Assembly: GCF_023015765.1 (NCBI RefSeq)
Contig: NZ_JALKAL010000009.1
Coordinates: 62,173 to 126,172, forward strand
DNA length: 64,000 bases
Reading direction: 5' to 3'
From: Ornithinimicrobium sp. F0845
GTDB lineage: Bacteria > Actinomycetota > Actinomycetes > Actinomycetales > Dermatophilaceae
Within the stretch, counting starts at the first letter, position 1, and each line of letters begins with the position of its first letter. Positions 50,926 through 59,855 of the stretch are shown piece by piece. The position numbers were made by a program, and so were the translations under genes. The notes below the pieces were generated by a model that was given only the letters and a program-made list of their open reading frames with translations, was not told where the DNA came from and did not search any database.

Positions 50926-51203
50926 TGGATGCCCAAGCACGCCAGTCCTACTGGAAACGCAACCTGCGCCTCATGGCCGTCCTGCTCACGGTCTGGGCCC
51001 TCGTCTCCTACGGCGCGGGCATCCTCTTCGTGGAGCAGCTGAACCAGGTGTCGATCATGCAGATCCCGCTCGGGTTCTGGTTCGCCCAGCAGGGCTCGAT
51101 CATCACCTTCCTGATCCTCATCGCGATCTACGTCTGGCGGATGGACAAGCTGGACAAGGAGTACGGGATCACCGAGTACGAGGAAGGGGTCCACCACTCA
51201 TGA
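50925..51203 (+). CDS. DUF4212 sodium/substrate symporter small subunit
   Basis: The protein has 92 residues with two helices. It matches DUF4212: YWKRNLRLMAVLLTVWALVSYGAGILFVEQLNQV and IPLGFWFAQQGSIITFLILIAIYVWRMDKLDKEY. It is the accessory subunit of VC_2705-type symporters. GAGGAG is 5 nt before the ATG. It overlaps the next gene (ATGA). Confidence 0.93.
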   Translation: MDAQARQSYWKRNLRLMAVLLTVWALVSYGAGILFVEQLNQVSIMQIPLGFWFAQQGSIITFLILIAIYVWRMDKLDKEYGITEYEEGVHHS

Positions 51204-52930
51204 GCTCTGTCCAGCTGTGGACCCTCATCTTCGTGGGGCTGTCCTTCGGCTTCTACATCTACATCGCCTACGCCAGCCGGGTGAACACCACCTCCGGCTT
51301 CTACGTCGCCGGCGGCGGAATCCCCGCCCCGGCCAACGGCGCGGCCATCGCGGCCGACTGGATGAGTGCCGCCTCGTTCATCTCGATGGCTGGCATCATC
51401 GCGCTCTCCGGCAACGGCTACGGCGCGTCGGTCTACCTCATGGGCTGGACCGGTGGCTATGTGCTCCTGGCCATGCTCCTGGCGCCCTACCTGCGCAAGT
51501 TCGGCAAGTACACGGTCCCGGACTTCGTCGGCGACCGCTACTCCGAGACGGCCCGCCTGATCGCGGTGATCTGTGCGATCGTCGTCTCGTTCGTCTACGT
51601 CGCCGGCCAGATGTCCGGTGTCGGTGTGGTCTTCCAGCGCTTCCTCGGTGTCGACACCACGGTCGGCGTCATCATCGGCATGGTCATCGTCTTCCTGTAT
51701 GCCGTGCTCGGCGGCATGAAGGGCATCACCTGGACCCAGGTGGCGCAGTACTCCGTGCTGATCGTCGCCTACCTGATCCCGGCGATCGCCATCTCCCAGA
51801 AGCTCACCGGCATCCCGATCCCGCAGATCGGCTTCGGCCAGATCATGGACGAGCTCAACGCCCTGCAGCGTGACTTCGGCCTGGCGGAGTACACAGAGGC
51901 GTTCGCCACCACGAACATGCTCAACATGTTCCTGATCACGGCCGCCCTGATGTTCGGCACCGCCGGCCTGCCGCACGTGATCGTGCGGTTCTACACCGCC
52001 AAGAGCGTGCGGGCGGCACGCTTCTCGGCCCTGTGGGCGCTGTTCTTCATCTCGCTGCTCTACCTGACCGCGCCCGCCATCGGCGCGTTCAGCAAGTTCA
52101 ACATCCTCAACGACATCCCAGGCACCGCGATCGGGTCCGAGCCAGCCTGGTTCCAGTCCTGGCAGGAGGTTGGGCTGATCACCGTGGACGACCTCAACGG
52201 CAACGGCATCATCGACGTCCAGGGTGGCCTCGGCGCGGGCTTCGAGCTGGCGATCAATAACGACATCGTGGTGCTGGCCACGCCGGAGATCGCCGGGCTG
52301 CCCGCCCCGATCGTCGGTCTGGTGGCCGCCGGTGGTCTGGCCGCGGCACTGTCCACGGCGTCCGGCCTGCTGCTGGTCATCTCCTCGTCCGTGGCCAACG
52401 ACGTCTACTACAAGAAGATCAACCCGCAGGCCTCCGAAGCTCGTCAGCTGTTGGTCGGCCGCATCGCGATGGGCGCCGCGATCGTGGTCGCCGGCTACCT
52501 CGGCATCAACCCGCCCGGGTTCGTGGCGCAGGTGGTCGCGCTGGCCTTCGGACTCGGGGCGGCGAGCTTCTTCCCGATCCTTGTGCTCGGGATCTTCTGG
52601 AAGAAGTGCACCGCCGCGGGCGCGATAGCAGGCATGATCGCCGGTCTGGGCACGACCATCGCCTATCAGCTGTGGACGATCGATATCTACGGCAACAGCG
52701 ACGGCATCTTCGGCATCAACGAGGTCGCCTTCGGTGCGGTCGGCATGGTGATCAACTTCGTCGTCACGATCGTCGTCTCGCAGTTCACCACCAAGCCGAC
52801 CGAGGCCATGCAGCAGCTGGTCGAGGACATCCGTTACCCGGGTCGCAGCGAGCTGGTCGCGGCCCACGCAGCGGGGACGCTCGACGACGAGCTGCTCCAC
52901 GGTGAGCACCACGATAAGGACGAGTCGTGA
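51200..52930 (+). CDS. sodium:solute symporter, VC_2705 subfamily
   Basis: The protein has 576 residues and about 13 helices. Features: SGFYVAGGGIPAPANGAAIAADWMSAASFISMAG (sodium site), VPDFVGDRY, AGLPHVIVRFYTAKSVRAAR and ALSTASGLLLVISSSVANDVYYK. The substrate is probably acetate or a similar carboxylate. An extracellular loop contains DLNGNGIID (residues 331-339), an EF-hand-like calcium loop. It is coupled to DUF4212 upstream and to a membrane protein downstream. Confidence 0.92.
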   Translation: MSSVQLWTLIFVGLSFGFYIYIAYASRVNTTSGFYVAGGGIPAPANGAAIAADWMSAASFISMAGIIALSGNGYGASVYLMGWTGGYVLLAMLLAPYLRKFGKYTVPDFVGDRYSETARLIAVICAIVVSFVYVAGQMSGVGVVFQRFLGVDTTVGVIIGMVIVFLYAVLGGMKGITWTQVAQYSVLIVAYLIPAIAISQKLTGIPIPQIGFGQIMDELNALQRDFGLAEYTEAFATTNMLNMFLITAALMFGTAGLPHVIVRFYTAKSVRAARFSALWALFFISLLYLTAPAIGAFSKFNILNDIPGTAIGSEPAWFQSWQEVGLITVDDLNGNGIIDVQGGLGAGFELAINNDIVVLATPEIAGLPAPIVGLVAAGGLAAALSTASGLLLVISSSVANDVYYKKINPQASEARQLLVGRIAMGAAIVVAGYLGINPPGFVAQVVALAFGLGAASFFPILVLGIFWKKCTAAGAIAGMIAGLGTTIAYQLWTIDIYGNSDGIFGINEVAFGAVGMVINFVVTIVVSQFTTKPTEAMQQLVEDIRYPGRSELVAAHAAGTLDDELLHGEHHDKDES

Positions 52931-53358
52931 CGGCCGTGGCGGAGCGTAAGGGCTCGCGCCCCGCGTCGGCGCAGCGGGCGCGTCGGCGCTTGATGCCCGG
53001 ACAGAAGCGGATGCTGGCCGCCAGCGTCATGATGCTCATCGGTGCCTTCGTCCCCTGGCTGTACACCCAGCTGGGAACGTTCACCGGGATGGCCGGCCCC
53101 GGCCTCTGGACGGCCACCGTCGCGATGCTCGCACTGGCTGGTGCGTTGGTCCCGATCCGGATGCTGGCCGTCGTTCAGGGCGCCATCGCGGCGGGCGTCG
53201 CCATGGTGATCCCCGTGTGGCAGTTCTGGCACGTCTTCAGCCAGGTCGGCATGGCCGGCTGGATCCCCGGTCCCGGCCTCCTGCTGACCTTTGTTGGTGG
53301 CCTGCTGTGCGGCATCGCGGCCTGGCAGCTGCTGCACCTGGAGGTCGCCGAGGGCTGA
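52927..53358 (+). CDS. four-helix membrane protein, function unknown
   Basis: The protein has 143 residues. A basic N-terminus (RRRLMPGQKR) is followed by four hydrophobic segments. The GTG start overlaps the symporter stop by 4 nt, so it is made with the symporter and may be an accessory subunit. I do not recognise the family. Confidence 0.7.
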   Translation: MTAVAERKGSRPASAQRARRRLMPGQKRMLAASVMMLIGAFVPWLYTQLGTFTGMAGPGLWTATVAMLALAGALVPIRMLAVVQGAIAAGVAMVIPVWQFWHVFSQVGMAGWIPGPGLLLTFVGGLLCGIAAWQLLHLEVAEG

Positions 53359-53376
53359 CCCAGCCAGCCCACGCCA

Positions 53377-53424
53377 GACGGGACGGGGTATGCCAACGCG
53401 AGAGTCGGCATACCCCGTTCCGTC
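53377..53424. terminator. 18-bp hairpin between convergent genes
   Basis: Arms 53377-53394 and 53407-53424 pair with one G-U and a 12-nt loop; the inner part is ACGGGGTATGCC and its complement. It ends both the symporter unit and arc. It contains the GTATGCC word in both orientations. Confidence 0.88.
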
Positions 53425-53444
53425 GCGTTGCCCGGCGGTGCTGG

Positions 53445-55115
53445 TTAGAGGTACTGACCGGTGTTGCCGCGCTCGAGGCTGCGCCCGGGCGACGTGCCGT
53501 CCTTTCCGGAGATGAGCGTGCGGATGTAGACGATCCGCTCGCCCTTCTTGCCCGAGATGCGCGCCCAGTCGTCCGGGTTGGTCGTGTTGGGCAGGTCCTC
53601 GTTCTCCTTGAACTCATCGACGCAGGACTGCAGCAGGTGGTCGACCCGCAGACCGTGCGACCCCGAGACCAGCAGGTCCTTGATCGCCATCTTCTTGGCA
53701 CGGTCGACGATGTTGTGGATCATCGCCCCGGAGTTGAAGTCCTTGAAGTACAGAACCTCCTTGTCGCCCCCGGCGTAGGTGACCTCAAGGAACTTGTTCT
53801 CGTCGATCTGGGAGTACATCCGCTCCACGACCGCCGCGATCATCGCCTCGACGGTGGCGTCGCGGTCGCCGCCGTGCTCCGCCAGGTCATCCGGGTGCAG
53901 CGGGATCGCGGGGGTGAGGTACTTGCTGAAGATGTCCTTGGCACCCTCGGCGTCCGGTCGCTCGATCTTGATCTTGACGTCGAGCCGGCCCGGGCGCAGG
54001 ATCGCCGGGTCGATCATGTCCTCACGGTTGGAGGCGCCGATGACGATGACGTTCTCCAGCCGCTCGACCCCGTCGATCTCGGCCAGCAGCTGGGGCACGA
54101 TCGTGGTCTCGACGTCACTGGAGACCCCGGACCCGCGCGTGCGGAACAGCGACTCCATCTCATCGAAGAAGACCACCACGGGCGTGCCGTCGCTGGACTT
54201 CTCCCGGGCCCGCTGGAAGATCGTGCGGATGTGCCGCTCGGTCTCGCCGACATACTTGTTGAGCAGCTCGGGGCCCTTGATGTTCAGGAAGTAGCTGCTG
54301 GCGTCGTCGCGCCCCGCGCGCTCGGCGGAGTGCCGGGCCAGCGACGCGGCGACGGCCTTGGCGATGAGCGTCTTGCCGCAGCCCGGCGGGCCGTAGAGCA
54401 GGACGCCCTTGGGCGGGCGCAGCTGGTGCTCCTCGTAGAGCTCGGTGTGCAGGAACGGCAGCTCGACCGAGTCCTTGATCATCTCGATCTGCCGGGCCAG
54501 CCCGCCGATGTCCTCGTAGGAGATGTCCGGCACCTCCTCGAGCACCAGGTCGCTGACCTCGGACATGGCGATCCGCTCGTAGACGAAGCCGGCCCGGGCG
54601 TCCATGAGCAGCCCGTCACCCACCCGGAAGGGCGGCTGCAGGGAGCCGGCCGCACGGCATACTCGCTCCTCGTCCCCGCGGACCAGGACCAGGATCCGTC
54701 CGTCGTCCAGCAGCTCCTTGACCGTCACGACCTCACCGGTGCGCTCGAAGTCAGCCACGCCCACGATGGTCTGCGCCTCGTTGAGCAGCACCTCACGACC
54801 GGGCTTGAGCTCCTCGACCGGCACGTCCGAGACGGCACGCACCTGGATCTTGCGACCCGCGAAGGAAATCTCCACGCGGTTGTCGTCGTGCCGCTGCAGC
54901 ACGGTGGCGTAGCTGAGCGGGGGCTCGCCCATCGAGTCCAGGTCCTCGCGGAGCCGGACGATCTGGGCACGGGCCTGGCGCAGGGTGTCAGTGAGCTTCT
55001 CGTTCTGCCCGGAGACACTGCCCAGCCGGGTCTCGAGGTGGAGGACGCGCTGCTCGAGCAGACGGACGCGGGCGTGCCCGGCGACGGCGGGACGATCCTG
55101 GGGCTCCTCGGTCAC
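53445..55115 (-). CDS. arc: proteasome-associated AAA ATPase Arc/Mpa
   Basis: The protein has 556 residues. Domain order: N-terminal coiled coil (about 10-65) that binds Pup, two OB folds, and an AAA domain with [24 protein letters not shown] and an arginine-finger region. The C-terminal GQYL docks into the proteasome alpha ring. It recognises pupylated proteins and threads them into the 20S core. GTG 55115 was chosen because AGAGGAG lies just upstream; 8 further in-frame codons exist. Confidence 0.96.
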   Translation of the reverse strand: MTEEPQDRPAVAGHARVRLLEQRVLHLETRLGSVSGQNEKLTDTLRQARAQIVRLREDLDSMGEPPLSYATVLQRHDDNRVEISFAGRKIQVRAVSDVPVEELKPGREVLLNEAQTIVGVADFERTGEVVTVKELLDDGRILVLVRGDEERVCRAAGSLQPPFRVGDGLLMDARAGFVYERIAMSEVSDLVLEEVPDISYEDIGGLARQIEMIKDSVELPFLHTELYEEHQLRPPKGVLLYGPPGCGKTLIAKAVAASLARHSAERAGRDDASSYFLNIKGPELLNKYVGETERHIRTIFQRAREKSSDGTPVVVFFDEMESLFRTRGSGVSSDVETTIVPQLLAEIDGVERLENVIVIGASNREDMIDPAILRPGRLDVKIKIERPDAEGAKDIFSKYLTPAIPLHPDDLAEHGGDRDATVEAMIAAVVERMYSQIDENKFLEVTYAGGDKEVLYFKDFNSGAMIHNIVDRAKKMAIKDLLVSGSHGLRVDHLLQSCVDEFKENEDLPNTTNPDDWARISGKKGERIVYIRTLISGKDGTSPGRSLERGNTGQYL

Positions 55116-55145
55116 GGTGACTCCTCTGCATGGGGTCACTCCAGC

Positions 55146-56216
55146 CTAATCGCCGGGGCGCAGATCTCCGCGTTCATCCCCAGCCCGTGCGTCGGAGGTC
55201 CGCTCGGCGTCGCGGTTGAGGTCGCGCAGCGTCCGGCGGACCCGCTTGTCGGAGATGACGCGCTCCCCCACGTCCTCGGGGGTCCACTCCTCGACGGGCG
55301 GGGTGTAGTCCTCGCCGTAGGCCCCGTGAGCGGGGCGGGTGCGGCGCGCCGGAGCCGTGGCGCCGGGAGCCAGCCGCCGCGTGGTGAGCAGGAAGCCCGT
55401 GTGCCCGTGCATCCGATGCTCCGGGCGCACCGAGAGCCCCTCCAGGTGCCAGCCGCGGACCATCGACTCCCACGCCTGCGGCTCGGTCCAGCCGCCCGCG
55501 TCACGCGCCGCCTCGGCCACGCGGGAGAGCTGCGTCGCGGTGGCGACGTAGCAGATCAGCACGCCGCCCGGCGCGAGCGCATCCCCGACCACGTGCAGGC
55601 AGTCCCAGGGGGCGAGCATGTCGAGGACCACCCGGTCGATGCTGCCCGGCTCGACGGTCTGCGGCAGCATCTCCACCAGGTCGCCGACGGTGACGCTCCA
55701 CGCCGGGTGGTCCGCCCCGAAGAAGATCCGGGCGTTGCCCCGTGCGATGTCGGCGAAGTCCTCGCGACGCTCGAAGCTGTAGAGCCGCCCGCCGTCGCCG
55801 ACCGCGCGGAGCAGCGACAGGCTCAGCGCGCCGGACCCCACACCAGCCTCGACCACCCGGGCACCGGGGAAGATGTCGGCCATCGTGACGATCTGCCCCG
55901 CGTCCTTGGGATAGACCACCTGCGCGCCGCGCGGCATGGACAGCACATAGTCGGACAGGAGGGGCCGCAGGGCGAGGTACTCCTGACCCGAGCTGTGCGT
56001 GACGACGGTGCCGTCCGGCGCACCGATGAGGTCGTCATGCCGGATGTGCCCACGGTGGGTGTGGAACTGCTTGCCGGCCTCCAGCGCGATGGTGTGCAGG
56101 CGGCCCCGCGGGTCGGTGAGCTGGACGCGGTCGCCCTCCCGGAAGGGACCACGACGCAGTATGGCGCCAGTCGGGTCCTGCGGGGTCGGCTGCGGGGCGG
56201 GCGGTGCGTCGGTCAC
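55146..56216 (-). CDS. trmI: tRNA (adenine58-N1)-methyltransferase TrmI
   Basis: The protein has 356 residues. The N-terminal small barrel (FREGDRVQLTDPRGRLHTIALEAGKQFHTHRGHIRHDDLIG) is followed by a SAM-binding Rossmann fold (VVEAGVGSGALSLSLLRAVG), VLDMLAPWDCLHVVGDALAPGGVL, and motif QLSRV. It makes m1A58 in the T loop of tRNA. The C-terminal 60-residue polar tail is longer than usual. It is 30 nt upstream of arc, as in mycobacteria where the genes are close. Confidence 0.94.
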   Translation of the reverse strand: MTDAPPAPQPTPQDPTGAILRRGPFREGDRVQLTDPRGRLHTIALEAGKQFHTHRGHIRHDDLIGAPDGTVVTHSSGQEYLALRPLLSDYVLSMPRGAQVVYPKDAGQIVTMADIFPGARVVEAGVGSGALSLSLLRAVGDGGRLYSFERREDFADIARGNARIFFGADHPAWSVTVGDLVEMLPQTVEPGSIDRVVLDMLAPWDCLHVVGDALAPGGVLICYVATATQLSRVAEAARDAGGWTEPQAWESMVRGWHLEGLSVRPEHRMHGHTGFLLTTRRLAPGATAPARRTRPAHGAYGEDYTPPVEEWTPEDVGERVISDKRVRRTLRDLNRDAERTSDARAGDERGDLRPGD

Positions 56217-56269
56217 GCCGAGGAGTCTAGGTGGCCTAGCCTCCTCGACACGATGCGCTCGCCGCAGGG

Positions 56270-56752
56270 TCACTCCGCCAGGCCGCACCTCCGGTCGAGG
56301 TTGGCGTCGAGCCGGGACTTGGCCATGATCGTCGGCTTGTTCCCGCGGAAGACGAAGGTCGCCACCCCGACGACGTGCAGGTCGGAGACGTTGCGGGCCG
56401 TGTGCCAGCTGAGCGGCGGGTTGAAGCTGTCGCCCGCGGTGTAGTCGGTCGCCGTGCAGTTGGTCGACATGAGCGTGAACGTGCCGTCCCCCTCGACCGT
56501 GACACTGGTCATCCCCGGGTGGCGGTGCCAGTCGACATAGCCGCCGGGCGGGATGTTGATCCGGGCGACGAGCACCGTGCGGTTGGGGGCGACCTCGGTC
56601 GGTCCTGCCACCGGCGGCATCTCGATCCAGAACGGAGGGTCGGGCGCCTCCTGCGCCGTCGAGACCCCGATGGAAGCGCTGGTCATCAGCGCGACCGAGG
56701 CGAGGACGGCACCCAGGCGAGCGAGCCTGCGGCTGGGCTGTGAACTGTTCAT
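56270..56752 (-). CDS. secreted cupin-domain protein
   Basis: The protein has 160 residues. A signal peptide (LARLGAVLASVALMTSASIGVSTAQ) is followed by a single cupin: INIPPGGYVDWHRHPGMTSVTVEGDGTFTL, with the metal-binding His pair, and later LSWHTARN. Two Cys (in STNCTAT and RRCGLAE) could form a disulfide outside the cell. The function is unknown. It is divergent from the LuxR gene; a palindrome lies between them. ATG 56752. Confidence 0.8.
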   Translation of the reverse strand: MNSSQPSRRLARLGAVLASVALMTSASIGVSTAQEAPDPPFWIEMPPVAGPTEVAPNRTVLVARINIPPGGYVDWHRHPGMTSVTVEGDGTFTLMSTNCTATDYTAGDSFNPPLSWHTARNVSDLHVVGVATFVFRGNKPTIMAKSRLDANLDRRCGLAE

Positions 56753-56818
56753 GATCTTCCCTCTCACGGGGTGTGATTGACCCGTGACAGCCTGCCGAAC
56801 CCGGTGCGCTGGTCGCCA

Positions 56819-56834
56819 TACGCAGATCTGCGTA
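56819..56834. promoter_or_regulatory. 16-bp perfect palindrome between cupin and LuxR genes
   Basis: TACGCAGATCTGCGTA is a perfect palindrome in the 158-bp divergent intergenic region, about 67 nt from the cupin start and 77 nt from the luxR-type start. It is a candidate operator of the LuxR-type regulator. Confidence 0.55.
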
Positions 56835-56910
56835 GGCCGTGGGGCGGGGAAAGCACTGGCGCGTCAGTGTGATGTGGGCCACACTAGGGAGGCTGGGAAG
56901 GGAGGTTCCC

Positions 56911-57681
56911 ATGTCCGTGACCGCACGCGCCGCCTCCGTCGACGCCCTCTGGGAGCTCCACGATGTGCTCCACGCCGAGGGCCCTGGGGTGGGCCTGCCG
57001 CTCGTCCTGCTCGAGCGTTTACGCACCGCGCTGGGGTGTGAAGCACTGGCGTTCAACGCGATGGACAGTCGGCGCGAGAGGCACCGCTTCATGCAGGTTG
57101 CCACTGCCGACGAGAGCGACGAAGTGCTGAATCCAGAGAACGACGAGATTGACGCCGTGTTCTGGCAGCGCTACTGGGGAGCCGACTGCTCCTGGCCGGA
57201 CCAGACCACCGACCTCACCCAGGTTCTGCGGCAGTCCGACGTGACGACCCGCCGCGACTGGCTGGCCAACCCGATGTCCGAGCTGTTCGGGGACGGCCAG
57301 GAGCACGAGGTCATGGTCGCCTGGCCCGACGGCGGTCCCGGCCAGACGCTGCGGCTGCTCGCCTGGCGCGGACAGGGTCGCGACTTCGACGAGAACGACG
57401 TGCTGCTCCTCGAGCTGCTCCAACCGCACCTGCACGCGGCCTATCTGAAGGCCGAGGCCGGGCGTCAGCGACTCGCTGGCAGCGGCGTCGGCCGGCTGAC
57501 GGAGCGGCAGCACGCCGTGCTCGGGCTCGTGCGCGAGGGCCACACGAACTACTCCATCGGCCGGGCCCTCGGCATCTCCGAGGGGACCGTGCGCACCCAC
57601 CTGCAGAACATCTACTGCCTGCTCGGGGTGTCCTCACGCACTGCGGCCGTCATGGAGCTGGAGCAGTCGCTGCCCCGGTGA
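56911..57681 (+). CDS. LuxR-type transcriptional regulator
   Basis: The protein has 256 residues. The N-terminal 180 residues resemble a GAF/autoinducer-like sensor without recognisable ligand motifs. The C-terminal HTH reads LTERQHAVLGLVREGHTNYSIGRALGISEGTVRTHLQNIYCLLGVSSRTAAV. The ATG at 56911 has GGGAGG 6 nt upstream. It probably controls the divergent secreted cupin gene. Confidence 0.9.
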   Translation: MSVTARAASVDALWELHDVLHAEGPGVGLPLVLLERLRTALGCEALAFNAMDSRRERHRFMQVATADESDEVLNPENDEIDAVFWQRYWGADCSWPDQTTDLTQVLRQSDVTTRRDWLANPMSELFGDGQEHEVMVAWPDGGPGQTLRLLAWRGQGRDFDENDVLLLELLQPHLHAAYLKAEAGRQRLAGSGVGRLTERQHAVLGLVREGHTNYSIGRALGISEGTVRTHLQNIYCLLGVSSRTAAVMELEQSLPR

Positions 57682-57705
57682 GGGCCGTCCGCTCGTGCGC
57701 CGATC

Positions 57706-58797
57706 TCAGAGGTCGGCGGCGCGCACGACCCCGTGGACCTGCCCGTCGACGCCCCGCACCGCGATCATCGACAGGCTGTCGGTCTGCATCGCGATGACGA
57801 CGTCGGTCATGTCGTCCTCGGGGGTGGCGCGGACCACCCATGCTGCCGGGAGGTGCTGCAGCACGGCGCTGACCGAGGTGGCTCCCCAGACGTCTGGTGG
57901 GACGCTCCGCAGTGCCGTCGGGTCGAGCACGCCCACCGGCTGGCCGGCGGCATCCGTGCCGAGAACGAGCTGGCCGGTCGGCGGCGGCAGGTCGGTCAGC
58001 GGTGCCGCCGCGGGGACGACGGACACCGGCGTGAGGTACTGAGAGACCCGCACCCGCTCCAGCCGCTGCCGCGCGCGACCCACCTTGATCGCCTCGCTCG
58101 CTCCGAACCACAGGAAGCCGCCGAGGACCAACAGCCACAACAGGCTGGTCGTGCTCAGTTGCTCGCCCGCGAGGAGGGGCCGGCCGATCAGCCACCAGGC
58201 CGCCAGGAGCACCATCAGGCGTCCGCTCCAGCCAGCCACGATCATCCCCGCCCCGCGGCTCCCGGTGATCTTCCAGACCAGGGAGTCCACGAGGTAACCA
58301 CCGTCGAGGGGCAGACCCGGGAGCAGGTTGAAGGCGGCCACGAAGCCGTTGGCGTAGGTGAAGCCGGCCGCCAGCAGGAAGGCGATCCCGTTGTCGGTCT
58401 GCTGCAGCCAGAGCCAGCCGAGGCCGGCCAACGCTGCGTTGGCCAGCGGTCCGGCGATGGCCACCAGGGCGCTGCGGCCCGCCGTGCTGTCGCGGCTGTC
58501 GTAGGCCGTGTGGCCGCCCCAGAAGTCCGCCACGACGCGGTTGACTGAGTAGCCGCAGGCCTGACCCACGAGGGCGTGCGCGGCCTCGTGCACGAGCACA
58601 GAGACCAGCAGGAGCAGCGCGAACGCGCCAGCGACGACGTAGGCCCAGACGCCCAGCTCGGGCAGGGTGCGTTGCACCACTGGTCCGAACAGCAGCACGA
58701 TCACGCCGGCCACGAGGAACCAGCTGCGACCGATGTAGACGGGCGCACCGGCGAGACGGCCGATTCGCCACCCGGGCGCCTTGGGGGGCGCGGTCAT
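57706..58797 (-). CDS. site-2 protease family (M50) with CBS domains
   Basis: The protein has 363 residues. Zn motif HEAAH near residue 70 and NLLPGLPLDGG near 160 give the metal site. About six helices are followed by a C-terminal pair of CBS-like repeats (about 240-360). It cleaves proteins within the membrane, often to release sigma factors; the substrate is unknown. It is convergent with the LuxR gene. Confidence 0.92.
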   Translation of the reverse strand: MTAPPKAPGWRIGRLAGAPVYIGRSWFLVAGVIVLLFGPVVQRTLPELGVWAYVVAGAFALLLLVSVLVHEAAHALVGQACGYSVNRVVADFWGGHTAYDSRDSTAGRSALVAIAGPLANAALAGLGWLWLQQTDNGIAFLLAAGFTYANGFVAAFNLLPGLPLDGGYLVDSLVWKITGSRGAGMIVAGWSGRLMVLLAAWWLIGRPLLAGEQLSTTSLLWLLVLGGFLWFGASEAIKVGRARQRLERVRVSQYLTPVSVVPAAAPLTDLPPPTGQLVLGTDAAGQPVGVLDPTALRSVPPDVWGATSVSAVLQHLPAAWVVRATPEDDMTDVVIAMQTDSLSMIAVRGVDGQVHGVVRAADL

Positions 58798-58891
58798 GGA
58801 GCAACACTAACCGCGCCGAGGCACACCCCGTGCCGCTGAGCACACTGGTCGGTGGCGGAGCACTGTCGGTGGCGTTGCCTAGGCTGCAGGC

Positions 58892-59791
58892 ATGTCTCCA
58901 GCCCTGTCCCCCAGCCGGGCCTCGGACTTCATGCAGTGCCCGTTGCTGTATCGCTTCCGGGTGATCGACCGCCTGCCGGAGCCTCCGAGTGCCGCCGCCG
59001 CTCGGGGCACCCTGGTCCACGCGGCCCTCGAGCGGGTCTTCGACCTGCCGGCGCCGCAGCGCACGCCGGAGGCGACCATCGCACTGCTCCCGGGCGAGTG
59101 GGCCCGCCTGGTGGAGGAGGAGCCCGAGCTGGCCTCGCTGCTGGCCGCGCCCGGCGAGGAGGTCACGCCTCTGGACGACACCGCGCCGCAGGTCACCGAG
59201 GCCGACCGGGAGCGGGCCTGGTTCGAGGAGGCAGCCGGGTTCGTCCGCACCTGGTTCACCCTGGAGGACCCGACGCGGTTGGAGCCCGCCGAGCGGGAGC
59301 TGTATGTCGAGGCGGAGGTCGACGGCCTGGTCATGCGCGGCTACGTGGACCGTTTGGACGTGGCCCCCGACGGGCGGCTGCGCGTCGTCGACTACAAGAC
59401 AGGTCGATCGCCCTCGGAGCAGTGGGAGGGCAAGGCCCTCTTCCAGATGAAGTTCTACGCCCTGGTCCTTTGGCGCACCAGGGGCGTGGTCCCCACCCTG
59501 CTGCAGCTGGTCTACCTGCGCGACGGTCAGGTGCTGCGGTATGCCCCGGAGGAGCGCGAGCTGCTGGCGACCGAGCGCAAGGTCAAGGCGCTGTGGGCCG
59601 CCATCGAGGTGGCGGCCACGACCGGGGACTGGAGACCGCGGACCGGTCGCCTGTGCTCCTGGTGCCACCACAAACCGATCTGTCCGGCCTTCGGCGGCAC
59701 TCCCCCGCCGCTACCCGAGGATGCGAAGAGCCGGGCGCTCGACCCGCGCGCGACCGGGCAGACCGCCCCGGCCGACGACGCGGACGAGTAG
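58892..59791 (+). CDS. RecB-like PD-(D/E)XK nuclease with Fe-S cluster motif
   Basis: The protein has 299 residues. Nuclease motifs are GTLVHAALERVF, GYVDRLDVAPDGRLRVVDYKTGR (the D...D-x-K core) and FQMKFYALVLW. Cysteines in MQCPLLY and LCSWCHHKPICPAFGG form the four-Cys pattern of AddB/Cas4-type Fe-S nucleases. It is a stand-alone nuclease like Rv2119, next to trmI in mycobacteria. It may act in recombination repair. Confidence 0.9.
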   Translation: MSPALSPSRASDFMQCPLLYRFRVIDRLPEPPSAAAARGTLVHAALERVFDLPAPQRTPEATIALLPGEWARLVEEEPELASLLAAPGEEVTPLDDTAPQVTEADRERAWFEEAAGFVRTWFTLEDPTRLEPAERELYVEAEVDGLVMRGYVDRLDVAPDGRLRVVDYKTGRSPSEQWEGKALFQMKFYALVLWRTRGVVPTLLQLVYLRDGQVLRYAPEERELLATERKVKALWAAIEVAATTGDWRPRTGRLCSWCHHKPICPAFGGTPPPLPEDAKSRALDPRATGQTAPADDADE

Positions 59792-59855
59792 TCCGGGGCG
59801 CGCCGACCGGGCCAGCGCCGACCCGACCCCGCGCTTCCCGCGCGCCCGGGCAGTG

